64,000 nucleotides of DNA from an uncultured Saccharospirillaceae bacterium. GTDB lineage: Bacteria; Pseudomonadota; Gammaproteobacteria; Pseudomonadales; Oceanobacteraceae. The notes beneath the pieces were generated by a model that worked only from the letters and a program-made list of their open reading frames with translations, searched no databases and was not told the origin of the DNA. Shown one piece after another: positions 1 through 10,000 of the stretch. Position 1 is the first letter of the stretch. Each line of letters begins with the position of its first letter. A program made the position numbers and the translations under genes. The DNA lies in the NCBI GenBank assembly GCA_947499545.1, contig CANMOZ010000007.1:62001-126000 (forward strand). Direction: 5' to 3'.

Positions 1-3000
1 TGCAGCTCAACAGCTCGATGTTCGTTTCTGCGTGTTTTTGCTGAAACGGCCATATTGCCTGACTGAGCATTTTGTTGTTTAAGAGTGGCTATTTTCTTCT
101 GTACGACCCTATCCATATCCATCAATGAATGGCAATCTTGAATATCGGTTAAGCTAATTCCATCTAACACTTCCAGCTGTAGCTTCATTACCAATTGCGC
201 CATACTGATGGAGTCAAGCCCATAGGCACTTAAGGGCTTAGCAGGCAAAATTTCTTGAGCATCAATACCCAACACTTCGCTGACCAATTGCTTGACGCTA
301 AAACTTTCACCCACAGTTAGGTGAGTTGTAATTTTAGGCAATTCTTTCGTATTGCTGTCCTGCAAAGTCGTCTTGGCCTGGAAGTTTTGCTCCAACCAGC
401 AACGCCTGCGGTCGAAGGCGTATGTTGGCAACACCCGCATTTTGACAGGATGATGCTCTGAAGTATTTTCCGGTAATGTTAACCAGGGCACTTCGCCTCC
501 TTGGCTCCAATAAATCGCTAATTGCTGGCGTTCATTCGCTGAGACCAACTGCTGACTGAGTGCGCTCGCCCCGACTCCGGTTAATAGATTCGTGACCGCT
601 GCTGGAACCTCTTCCACATTGCCATACACCAAAACCTGACTGTTCTGGCTGATCACTTCTAAGAACTCCCCAGAAGAGTGAGCCTCAATAAGGACGGTCA
701 AATGACCCTTCAGTTGATCCAAACTCGTCGCCAATATCATTAAACGATGCTCCATGGGTTCTCGACCCACTTGCAAGCTGTACGCAATATCTTCGATGCG
801 CAATGAGGTGCTTTTGTCATCGACTTCTAGGAAGTGAAGCAATTTAAGGAGATAGCCCACCAACGAGGTGAGACTGTGTGCGGATATTGGAATCAGGTAC
901 TGAGTTAAAGCTTGGGATATAAAGTGGGGTGAATTTTTTTCTCTAAACCCGACTTGGTCAAAACTGTCTGGTTTAGAATCAACCCGTTGTTGAGAGTATT
1001 CCTCTAAAATCAAATGCCCATTCGACCCACCTGCACCCAATGCATTGAGCATCGCCCTTCTAGGGGTTGCTTCAGTCGTTTCCCAGGTTTCTAATGTTCG
1101 TTGCAGTTGGAAGGCAGCGTTGGCAAAATCAATTTTTGGGTTAGGCTCACCCAAAACTAAAGTGGGAGCCAACTGCCGATGTTGAAGTTGCAACACCAAT
1201 TTGCTGAGCTGCATCATGCCGGAGACCGCTTCGCCATGCCCCACGTTGGACTTCACGGCACCCAACGCACAATTAGATCGCTCTACACCGGCATTTTTAA
1301 AGACGCGTTGCAATGCGCTGAATTCAATAGCATCCCCCATTGCGGACCCATTTGCGGCAGATTCAATATAGCTGATACTGCTCGGGTCAACACCGGAACG
1401 CTTAAAGTTTTGCTCCATTAAATTGACCTGAGCTTGGACACTTGGAACCGAAAATCCATGCGTATGCCCGTTGTGATTCACCGCAGTCCCTTTAATAACA
1501 GCCAAGATATCATCACCATCGCGCTCCGCTGCTGCCAACGGTTTTAATAAAACTGCTCCCACGCCTTCTGAAGGCAAATAGCCATCACCATCGGCAAAGC
1601 TTCTACTGGTAAGCTGGCTGCCCAGCACTTGTCCTACGCCCAAACCGATGTACTTTTTAGGGTGGAGCGTTAAATTGACGGCTCCCGCAATCGCAAGCTC
1701 ACAATCGCCATTGAATAAAGATTCACTGGCAGTGTGAATGGCTGAAATAGCAGACGAACACATAGTATCAATCGCCATACTGGGCCCTTGAAACCCAAAG
1801 AAATAGGAGACTCGATTTGCAATGGCGCTGTAAGAAGTCACCGAAACCAAGGACTCCCTGACAAGATCGGATTCAAAGGCTTGATACTGTTGGTACATTG
1901 CGCCAACGAAGACACCCACTTTATTTTGATGGTGCTGTTTAAGCTGTTGTCTCGTAAGTCCAGTACGCTCCAGAAGGTTCCAGCATTCCTCAAGAAAAAG
2001 ACGATCATTGGGATTAATAATCTCAGCTTCTTTGGGTGAAATATGGAAAAACAGCGGGTCGAAGGATTCGACATCTTCTAAAAACCCACCCCACCGACTG
2101 TTGGTTTTATCCATTCGGGTTGGATCAGTATCGAAAAACTCCGAATGATGCCAACGACTTTCTGGAATCTCGGTGATAAGGTCAGCACCGTCGGCAATTT
2201 TATTCCAGAACGTTTCTAAATCCGATGCGCCCGGGTAACGGCCACTGATACCGATAATCGCAATGTCCCTAGAAGTCTGGGCAATGGGTGATGCAGGGTT
2301 GAGATGTTCACGGCGACGCTTGCGATGCAAAGGCTTAGCAGACACGTCTGGATTTATTTTTTCTTCGGTTATATTCAGCGGCTCTTGTGTCGGAGCCTTA
2401 TTCGTTGTCACTTGAACGGGGATATCAGCCTGACATAAATCAGCCACTTTATTGGCATGATGTTGCAGAAAATAATCGGCCAGTTCATTCAAGGTTTGAT
2501 ATTCATATAAAAGTGTGTTGGATAACGCCCCAAATTGGTTTTCTAAATGGTTGGTCAATTCCGTCAATAAAATAGAATCAGCACCATAGCGCTCAAAAGA
2601 GGCATCGCTATCAATTTTAGCGGCAGGCCGATTTAAGGTCTTACCCAATAATTGGGTCAGATGCTGAATTAAGTAAGGTTTAAAATCCAAGGGCCTAGAC
2701 TCGATCCCAGGCTGAATCGAAACTTTTTTTGGAGGTGCTTCAGATTCAGCAGCCAGATTCTCTGGAATTAATTTCGTACTTTTAGAGGGTACCTGTGAAG
2801 GCTGTCCGTACCCTATTTCAGCCAAAAAGGTTTTTATTTTGGGAATATCGCCATCGAGTAGGAGCCATTGGGCGGTTCCGCTGTCACCCAGCAATGCTGC
2901 TTCTAAAAAATGTATGGCGACCGAGGTCGACAGTGGCGCAATTCCGGTTTGCTGATAGAAGGCTTCTTGTTGCGCTTGAGGAATCTGCATCCCCCCTTCT

Positions 3001-6000
3001 TCCCACAGCGGCCAATTCACTGACAGCGTTTTTCCCTGGCGTTTCCCCGTTAAAACCTGCTGTTGCCGCCAATGAGCAAAGGCATCTTCATAGCTATTGG
3101 CCAGCGCATAATCACTTTGCCCCGGCGTCCCCATGATGGCAGACGCTGAAGAAAACAATACAAAAGCATCCAATGCCATATGGGCACTTGCCCGGTCCAA
3201 ATTGAGACTGCCGGACACTTTGGGAGCCAGCACATTTGAAAAACCTTGCAGGGTTTTTCGCTTCAAAAGGCCGTCTTGGGTCGTCCCTGCACAATGGAAA
3301 ATACCCTGCAATCCCCCAAACCGACGCTCAATATCGGCCAAAAGAATTTTGACCTGTTTTGCTTGAATCACATCCAATACCATCGGGTGGACTGAAGCAC
3401 CTTGGGCGATCATGGCATCTATCTTATCTTGAGTCGCTTGTTCTATTTGCTTGGCATTACGGCCCGCCAAAATAATCTGGGCTCCCTGAGTGCTATTAGC
3501 AATGGCTTGCGCAATGAGTAAACCCACTCCACCCAGGCCGCCGGTAATTAAATAAACGCCCTGGTCACGCCAAAATGTATCGACAGCAGGTGCAACGACA
3601 GTGTGTTCCCAAATCAGACGTTGGTATGCCGGTTGCGAGCCCGATTGAGTTTTTGCGGTTACGTCGACCCGAAGCCACTCCTCGGATTGATGCTGACATT
3701 CGTAAGCTAACTTGAGACTTTGGCTAGCATTCATTTGCCCCCGTAGGTGCAACAACTGAAAATGGTTAATAAGGCCTTCGTTTTTTACGGTTCTTAAAAA
3801 AGCGGGTAAAGAGGCTACCAAAACACTCGGCCGTGTCTGGACGCCATGGCTTGTTGAATCTAAAAAAACGACTTGAATAGAGAGAGGATTTTCAGCAGGC
3901 AGCATCCAATCCGTCATAATTTTCACCAAAGCGGTCAATGCCTTGGTTGGATTTTTAATATTTAAAGCAACATGTTGCGCATAAACGTAATGATGATTGC
4001 TTTTAATCACACGCGACCAAGCTTTACGCCAATCATGGGTTACTGCATCATCGGTTATAAATAATAAGGCATGACGAGAGCCCTCTGATGAGGGTTCTGC
4101 TTCTCTGCTTTCGGGAATAAATGACTGCCAGATCGGTTGGAGCACTATAGGTTGATGCACTATCTGTTGATGAACGGCAGGGCCGGTTGGTTGAACTGAC
4201 TCTGTTTGGGCCGGCATTCTTTTGGAGGTAAAGCCACGTAAACTTAAAGCCACTTCACCTTCAGCATTACATAGGTCTACGTCTAATTTACTGAGCTTTT
4301 CTGGATCATGCCCAATGGCTGGCCTAATCCAGGCGTAGCAATACTCCCCTAAACTCTGGGTATCACCCCAAGTGACCGATTCAAGCGCAAAGGGTACCAA
4401 AGGTTCGTGTTTAGAGGCGGTATTCGCCGGTGCATCTTCCTCTCCCAATGCCAATCCGAGCGCGGCTTGCAGTGCCGAATCCATTAAGCCGGGTGAAAGC
4501 TTCATCGCAAATTCGTAAGCTGCTGTTTCTGCATCCGAATGCAAGCACTTTAATACGGCTAACACTTGCTGAGAACCTACCTTCAAGGACTCTATGCACT
4601 GAAAATCGGGTCCATACTCCAGTCCCATCTGCTCAAATAGGTCGTAGCAAGCTCTCGCCTCATAGGATTTTGTACATTCAGATTGGAGGCTGGCAAGCTC
4701 AATGGTTGCAAGCGGTTGAGTGTTACCTACCTTGGCGACGCCTTTGCAAAACACTGAGCGAGTCTCGTCGCCAGCAAATACCTCAAAGTTCACCCAACCT
4801 GGCTGGCTTTCACTGAGTTCGAGTTCAATCTGAAGCGGCTTGCCTGTATAAATCATGGGTCGCTGCCAAAGAATCTGTTCTAAAGCTTGGAGCTGCTCAC
4901 CTTCTGGTAAAGACAATTCAACCGCTGCACGAACCATTTCTAAATAAGCAACACCTGGCAATATTTTGTAGTGATTCACTTGGTGTTGATTGAAGAAAAA
5001 TTCATCTCCACTGAATTCACTGCAGAAGCGCTGTCCCATTAGATCAGAAATATTTTGATGGACTAAAGGGTGTAATCTAAGCCTGTGTGAATGAGACGTC
5101 TGATGCGGGTTGCCTGTTAATACAGGACTATCTTCAGCAGCAATCCAGTAGTTATCTCCAGCAAATGGGTAAGTGGGTAATGCAATACGCTGAATGCCCT
5201 TCCCCTGATTTGGATAGAGTGCAGACCAAGAGTCATTTGATCGAGCACACCAAGCCTTAACAAACTCTAAAAGAGCAGCCGATAAAGTCGGTAATCCTTC
5301 AGAGAAAGATAAGCTTTTTTCAGTACCTGTAACGACAAAAGATTGCAGTTGAGTTAATAACTGTTCTCGATTTTTGGCAATCAAAACCCTGCGTTCATCC
5401 ATCGACTCACGCCCCAACTGCAATGTCACAGCTAAAGCCTGCAAATGGGTTTCAGGGTAACGCTGCAAAAAATCCAATAATTGTTTGGCTCGCTGTTGAA
5501 GCGCTTCGTTGGTTTTTGCCGATAATGGGAATACATATTTTAAATCACTGACGTCCGCAAATGCGGTGGGTTCCGGATAGGCTTCTAACACCACATGGGC
5601 ATTGGCACCTCCAAAACCAAAGGAACTCACCCCTGCTCGATGATAGGAGGAATGCTGATGTTCTGGCCAAGACCGCCCCTGTTGTACGACCTCAAAAGGC
5701 GAGTTTGTAAAGTCAATAAAGGGATTTAATGCTTCAGCATGTAAACTCTTGGGTAAAAATCCGTGCCTTAACATCTGCACGACTTTTAAGGTACCTGCAA
5801 TCCCTGCAGCCGATTCCAAATGACCAATATTGGTTTTGACCGACCCAATAAAGCAGGGCACATTTCGATCGCGATCTAAAGAAGAGAAAGCCTCTTTTAA
5901 GGCACGCAGTTCAATCGGATCGCCCAGTTTGGTTCCCGTGCCATGGGCTTCTATGTAATCAATACTATTGATATCAATATGTTGGTAGGCCTGCTTTAAT

Positions 6001-7004
6001 AATGCTGCCTGTGCACCGGCATTTGGAGCCGTTAATGAATTCGCTTGCCCGCCATGATTTTCGGCCGATCCAATAATGGTCGCTAAGATGGGGTCACCAT
6101 CCGCCCGAGCCTGTTCAAAATCTTTCAGGATGACAATGCCCACGCCTTCGCCCCGAACATAGCCATTCGCATCTTCAGCAAAGGTTTTACAACGCCCATC
6201 GGGGCTTAACATGCCAGCTTTAGTCGCCCCAACAAACACCATGGGTTCAAAACAAAGATTTACCCCACCCGCCACCGTGATACTGCAATCACCATTCAAA
6301 ATAGCCTTAGCCGCTCGATGCACTGCAACCAACGAACTGGAGCAGGCCGTATCAATGGGGGCACTGGGCCCATGAAAATCAAATAGATACGAAATACGAT
6401 TCGCCATAATCGAGTGTGCATTGCCCGTGGCATCGTGCGCCCCGGCAGCCGACTGTGCTAACAAACCGTTATAATCGGCTGACGAAACGCCAATAAAAAC
6501 ACCCGTATTACTGCCCCGCAATTGGTTCGGGCAGAGACCCGCACTTTCAAATGCACTCCAAGTGGCTTCAAGCACAATCCTTTGTTGAGGGTCCATGGCC
6601 TGAACTTCTCGAGCTGAAATCTGAAAAAAATCGGCATCAAATCGGGTCGCTTGATTAATGAACCCCCCTACACCAGAAAATCCATCGGCTAGAGATTGGC
6701 GAGACTCTATGCCTGGAAGATCCCAATAAGGGAAGTTCTCGATGGCGTCCTGCTCAGCAACCAGCAGTTCCCAAAAAGCCTCTGGGGTATCGGCTTTGGG
6801 GAATCGGCCCGACATACCCACAATGGCAACTCGTTTTAAGCCATCCTCGAACTGGGGGCTCTGGATTTTACCTATGGCTTGTCCAATCGTCCGCCGCGCC
6901 CGTTTAGGATACTTGTCCTGAACGGTCACTCTTGAGCGCTGATTGGGCAGGCGAATATCCTGCTCAGATTGAGCTGCCAATCCATCGGTTTTTATTGTTG
7001 TCAT
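1..7004 (-). CDS. rhiF: Trans-AT PKS-5 (RhiF-like), 3' end cut by window: KS-DH-KR-ACP, KS0-ACP, ...
   Basis: The frame is open from ATG 7004 to the left edge, 2334 codons with no stop. AAGGAAG (7010-7016) sits 5 nt before the ATG, and PKS-4 ends 23 nt upstream. Domains in order: a basic leader (residues 1-55), KS (about 56-475, Cys221, His354, His395), post-KS linker, DH (about 640-925, His674, Asp842), KR (about 935-1340, Tyr1299), ACP (Ser1477), a His-less KS0 (about 1580-2000, Cys1749), ACP (Ser2265). No AT is present, so malonyl must come from a trans-acting AT. The last complete extension module would give the terminal alpha,beta-enoyl unit, and the KS0-ACP pair can only pass the chain on. 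A thioesterase is expected beyond the left edge but is not seen. The symbol rests on being the last PKS after the branching synthase, matching RhiF of rhizoxin pathways. Trans-AT PKS is certain; the exact ortholog is inferred. Confidence 0.9.
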   Translation of the reverse strand, partial: MTTIKTDGLAAQSEQDIRLPNQRSRVTVQDKYPKRARRTIGQAIGKIQSPQFEDGLKRVAIVGMSGRFPKADTPEAFWELLVAEQDAIENFPYWDLPGIESRQSLADGFSGVGGFINQATRFDADFFQISAREVQAMDPQQRIVLEATWSAFESAGLCPNQLRGSNTGVFIGVSSADYNGLLAQSAAGAHDATGNAHSIMANRISYLFDFHGPSAPIDTACSSSLVAVHRAAKAILNGDCSITVAGGVNLCFEPMVFVGATKAGMLSPDGRCKTFAEDANGYVRGEGVGIVILKDFEQARADGDPILATIIGSAENHGGQANSLTAPNAGAQAALLKQAYQHIDINSIDYIEAHGTGTKLGDPIELRALKEAFSSLDRDRNVPCFIGSVKTNIGHLESAAGIAGTLKVVQMLRHGFLPKSLHAEALNPFIDFTNSPFEVVQQGRSWPEHQHSSYHRAGVSSFGFGGANAHVVLEAYPEPTAFADVSDLKYVFPLSAKTNEALQQRAKQLLDFLQRYPETHLQALAVTLQLGRESMDERRVLIAKNREQLLTQLQSFVVTGTEKSLSFSEGLPTLSAALLEFVKAWCARSNDSWSALYPNQGKGIQRIALPTYPFAGDNYWIAAEDSPVLTGNPHQTSHSHRLRLHPLVHQNISDLMGQRFCSEFSGDEFFFNQHQVNHYKILPGVAYLEMVRAAVELSLPEGEQLQALEQILWQRPMIYTGKPLQIELELSESQPGWVNFEVFAGDETRSVFCKGVAKVGNTQPLATIELASLQSECTKSYEARACYDLFEQMGLEYGPDFQCIESLKVGSQQVLAVLKCLHSDAETAAYEFAMKLSPGLMDSALQAALGLALGEEDAPANTASKHEPLVPFALESVTWGDTQSLGEYCYAWIRPAIGHDPEKLSKLDVDLCNAEGEVALSLRGFTSKRMPAQTESVQPTGPAVHQQIVHQPIVLQPIWQSFIPESREAEPSSEGSRHALLFITDDAVTHDWRKAWSRVIKSNHHYVYAQHVALNIKNPTKALTALVKIMTDWMLPAENPLSIQVVFLDSTSHGVQTRPSVLVASLPAFLRTVKNEGLINHFQLLHLRGQMNASQSLKLAYECQHQSEEWLRVDVTAKTQSGSQPAYQRLIWEHTVVAPAVDTFWRDQGVYLITGGLGGVGLLIAQAIANSTQGAQIILAGRNAKQIEQATQDKIDAMIAQGASVHPMVLDVIQAKQVKILLADIERRFGGLQGIFHCAGTTQDGLLKRKTLQGFSNVLAPKVSGSLNLDRASAHMALDAFVLFSSASAIMGTPGQSDYALANSYEDAFAHWRQQQVLTGKRQGKTLSVNWPLWEEGGMQIPQAQQEAFYQQTGIAPLSTSVAIHFLEAALLGDSGTAQWLLLDGDIPKIKTFLAEIGYGQPSQVPSKSTKLIPENLAAESEAPPKKVSIQPGIESRPLDFKPYLIQHLTQLLGKTLNRPAAKIDSDASFERYGADSILLTELTNHLENQFGALSNTLLYEYQTLNELADYFLQHHANKVADLCQADIPVQVTTNKAPTQEPLNITEEKINPDVSAKPLHRKRRREHLNPASPIAQTSRDIAIIGISGRYPGASDLETFWNKIADGADLITEIPESRWHHSEFFDTDPTRMDKTNSRWGGFLEDVESFDPLFFHISPKEAEIINPNDRLFLEECWNLLERTGLTRQQLKQHHQNKVGVFVGAMYQQYQAFESDLVRESLVSVTSYSAIANRVSYFFGFQGPSMAIDTMCSSAISAIHTASESLFNGDCELAIAGAVNLTLHPKKYIGLGVGQVLGSQLTSRSFADGDGYLPSEGVGAVLLKPLAAAERDGDDILAVIKGTAVNHNGHTHGFSVPSVQAQVNLMEQNFKRSGVDPSSISYIESAANGSAMGDAIEFSALQRVFKNAGVERSNCALGAVKSNVGHGEAVSGMMQLSKLVLQLQHRQLAPTLVLGEPNPKIDFANAAFQLQRTLETWETTEATPRRAMLNALGAGGSNGHLILEEYSQQRVDSKPDSFDQVGFREKNSPHFISQALTQYLIPISAHSLTSLVGYLLKLLHFLEVDDKSTSLRIEDIAYSLQVGREPMEHRLMILATSLDQLKGHLTVLIEAHSSGEFLEVISQNSQVLVYGNVEEVPAAVTNLLTGVGASALSQQLVSANERQQLAIYWSQGGEVPWLTLPENTSEHHPVKMRVLPTYAFDRRRCWLEQNFQAKTTLQDSNTKELPKITTHLTVGESFSVKQLVSEVLGIDAQEILPAKPLSAYGLDSISMAQLVMKLQLEVLDGISLTDIQDCHSLMDMDRVVQKKIATLKQQNAQSGNMAVSAKTRRNEHRAVEL
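110..2268 (-). other. PKS-5 module 2: non-elongating KS0-ACP
   Basis: KS fold (about 2268-1000) keeps the acyl-accepting Cys (DTMCSSA, TGT at 1758-1760) and the second His (SNVGHGEA). The EAHGTGT loop reads ESAANGS, with Ala (1356-1358) in place of the catalytic His. Loss of this His is the usual mark of condensation-incompetent KS0 domains. A linker without domains (about 1000-320) leads to an ACP (GLDSI, Ser at 210-212). A Lys/Arg-rich linker (residues beyond 2300) then runs off the window. The module probably transfers the finished chain to a release domain. Confidence 0.82.
2470..6840 (-). other. PKS-5 module 1: KS-DH-KR-ACP (terminal enoyl unit)
   Basis: KS (about 6840-5580) has an intact Cys-His-His triad: DTACSSSL, EAHGTGT, NIGHLES. 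It shares the SAENHGG...SLTAPN signature with only one other KS here (PKS-3 module 2). DH (about 5080-4230) has His at 4983-4985, followed by the pattern HxxxHxxxxP (the usual Gly is His) and LMDSALQ with Asp at 4479-4481. KR has GGLGGVG near 3540 and the catalytic Tyr in QSDYALAN (3108-3110). Its stereo-motif region reads TTQD, so the B-type Asp is kept. ACP has GADSI with Ser at 2574-2576. Predicted product: a trans-like CH=CH next to the thioester, corresponding to C2=C3 in rhizoxin. Confidence 0.88.
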
Positions 7005-7027
7005 ACCCACTTCCTTGCCTAACCCGC

Positions 7028-10000
7028 TTAAGCCATGTCCACTTTCGCAACTAATTCTGCTAATGCTTGATTCTCATAAAAGGTATCTGGCATCAGCTTT
7101 GTTCCGAATTTTTTATTAATGCTATCGGTCAATTTGACCACCATGATGGAATCCAGGCCTAAATCCTGTATTTGAGAGGTGCCTTTTAATTCAGATTCTG
7201 AAAAACCCAATTTTTGAATGAGTTCCTGCCGAATAAACGCAAGTACCTGATCTTTGCGTGAATCGACTTCTAGGTTTTCTTCAACCTTAGGTTGTTGGGC
7301 AGTGGGGCGTTGAATACTTATAGGCTCAGCATTTTCACGAACCTTCCCTGAACGGACGTTCTCCCCGAATAATGGATGTGATCTCTTAATATTGGCTCGT
7401 TGGGACTCCGTCAAAAATAAGCGAATACAGTCTGCATGCACGCCTAACTTACCTTGGCTATCCGAAACCCATAGGCTAAAAGACAGTTCATCTTTTAATT
7501 GAACGTCAGTCAGCACCACTGAAATAGAATTTTTAAACGTGCCATAGATACAGAGTTGCTCAATATTTTGAATGACTGTCTGCTCAGGTATTTGATCCGA
7601 CAGTTCAAATAACAATAGCGCTATGGCTTTATCAATCGTATTCGCGATGTAAGGAGGCAATTGAAGATGCTTCGTGTCTTGATTTTGGCTTAGGGTTGGA
7701 ATCGGTGAATCCAATCTCAATCCATCAGAAGTAATCAATAAATCACCGATGGCTTCAGAATAGGGGCTAAAGTTAAACGCCATTTTTTCAAAACGCTGTT
7801 GCACCTCTTCGGCAGAAATACGCTGAGCATCTGTTGGTACAATAGACTGCAACAGAGCTTTCGTTTGTGCACGTTCAATGGTTTGAGAAAATTGGTCGGC
7901 TCGCATAGGATTCAAAACCGCAAACCCCAATGGAGTAATTTGGTCGTCTACCCGCTTAACATCAAATTCGACTTCGATCTGGTCTGCATCGACATCGTAC
8001 ACTCGGTACTCCAATTCACTGATCTTAGACCAGTCCTGAATGTGATGTTCAAACGCACAGGATATTTGATACTGGTTCACTTTGTCTGAATGTAAATGCT
8101 GAGATAATGCAACCGCAACCTCAGCAAAATTCAATGGACTGAAACGCAATTTTGCTGACTGTCGATAACAGTAATCCAATAAAAATTGTTCAATCCATGG
8201 CGTTTTAAAGGTTGCAAAAGGGGCCGTTGTCGAGCAGTTCTCCGCAACCAATGGATGAATTCGTTGCAGAGGCATCACTGGATGCAAGATATTTGACTCC
8301 TCACCTAACTCCGCATACCAGCAACGACTTTTCTCAAAACGATAATTTGGTAAACTCATGCGGACCGGTTTTTGAGAATAAAGCTCAGCCCAATTCACCT
8401 GTGAGCGCCCTTGCAGCCAATCATTTAATTTAGCATCAATCGCATTCTGACTCGCTTCAAAATTGCCCAGTTGTTCTGAAGCATTTTCCGGGAAACGATA
8501 ATAAAGCTGGTATTCGTCGCCATTATCGTATCGTCCCTGTAAGCAAGCTTTGATAGCCGCAAGCAATGCTGTTTGGGTTTTGCATCGAATCACCAAGCGG
8601 TTACGCAGGCTGTTTTTTCCTACCTGCAAGCAATACGCTAACTGATTTAAATTAGGTTGATTCGTTAGTAACCATTGCTGCATAGCCTCAAGATTGTCTT
8701 TGAATTGGGCCAACTTATGAACCGAAAATACAAACACCAAATTATCTGGATCAATTTGACCTTCGGGTTGTTCATAACCTGAAAATTCTTCAACCACAAT
8801 GTGAGAGTTCATGCCACCTGCGGCAATGGAAGTAATCCCCGCGCGGCGCGGTAACCGCGTGAGAACACCCTTTTCCATACGCTGTGGTGCTACCCATTCG
8901 GTTAATGTTTGAGATACTTTAAAAGGGGTATTTGCAAAATCAATATCGGGATTGAGCGTTTCTGAATGAATGGAAGGAACAATTTTTCGATGTTTTAATT
9001 GCAGCAATACTTTTGTTAAGCCTGCCACTCCCGAAGCCGCCAGCAAATGACCTATATTGGATTTTACGGAGCCCAAGTAACAATATTGCTTTTCTTTAGA
9101 GGAATCACCAAAGGCTTTGGTTAGACCCAACAATTCAATCGGATCGCCCAGTTTTGTGCCAGATCCATGCCCCTCAATATACGACAAAGTGCTAGGGTCG
9201 ACTTTAGCCTGCGCCGTTGCTTTTTGAATGGCCAGCGCTTGTAAATCCGGAGTGGGGACATTAAATCCGTTGCGTTCCCCCGCATTGGTAATGGCCGACC
9301 CTTTTATAACACCGTAAATTTGGTCTCGATCTGCGAGGGCTTTGTCCAAAGGTTTGAGTAGCACCGCTCCTATGCCTTCACCCACAACCGTTCCATCGGC
9401 ACCCACGCCGTAGCTGTTCACGGCCGTAGCCGTAATTGAAGTGAAGTTACCCTGTGAGGTACTGACGGTGGTATAGGGGTGATACATCAAATTAGTGGCA
9501 CCCGCCAACACCATTTGGGTTTCCCCATTCCTCAACATTTGATAAGCCATATGGATGCAAGACGAGGAAGAAGAACACATGGTATCAATGAACATACTGG
9601 GGCCAGTGAATCCATAAAAGTAGGACACCATCATGGGAATGGTCGCCATTCCTGAACCAGAAACCATTGAACCCTTGGACAAACTGCTTTCAAAACCAAA
9701 ATAGTGGTAGTCATTAGCCATAGTGCCCATCAAAACCGCAACGTCACCACCGAATTGACTTAGCATACTTTCTTTGGAATAACCCGCATCCTCAAAAGTA
9801 TGTACTGCAGCTTGTAAAAACAACCTCACTTCCGGCGATGCGTAATCGGCAAAGACCTTTGGCATTTTAAAATAACTGTAATCAAACTTATCAACGTCTT
9901 GGACAAAGGATCCATTTTTACAAGTGGTTTTACCCAGCACAGACCGGTCTTTATAATATATTTTGCTGTGATCCCAGCGTTCAGCCGGAAAATCACTCAT

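Noticed and set aside
1-110. Thioesterase at the left edge
   Set aside because: Only a Lys/Arg-rich linker is visible after the last ACP; no GxSxG is in the window.
7380-8260. Active dehydratase in the last PKS-4 module
   Set aside because: Neither the His of HxxxGxxxxP nor the Asp of the second motif is present, and there is no KR in the module to make a beta-hydroxyl.
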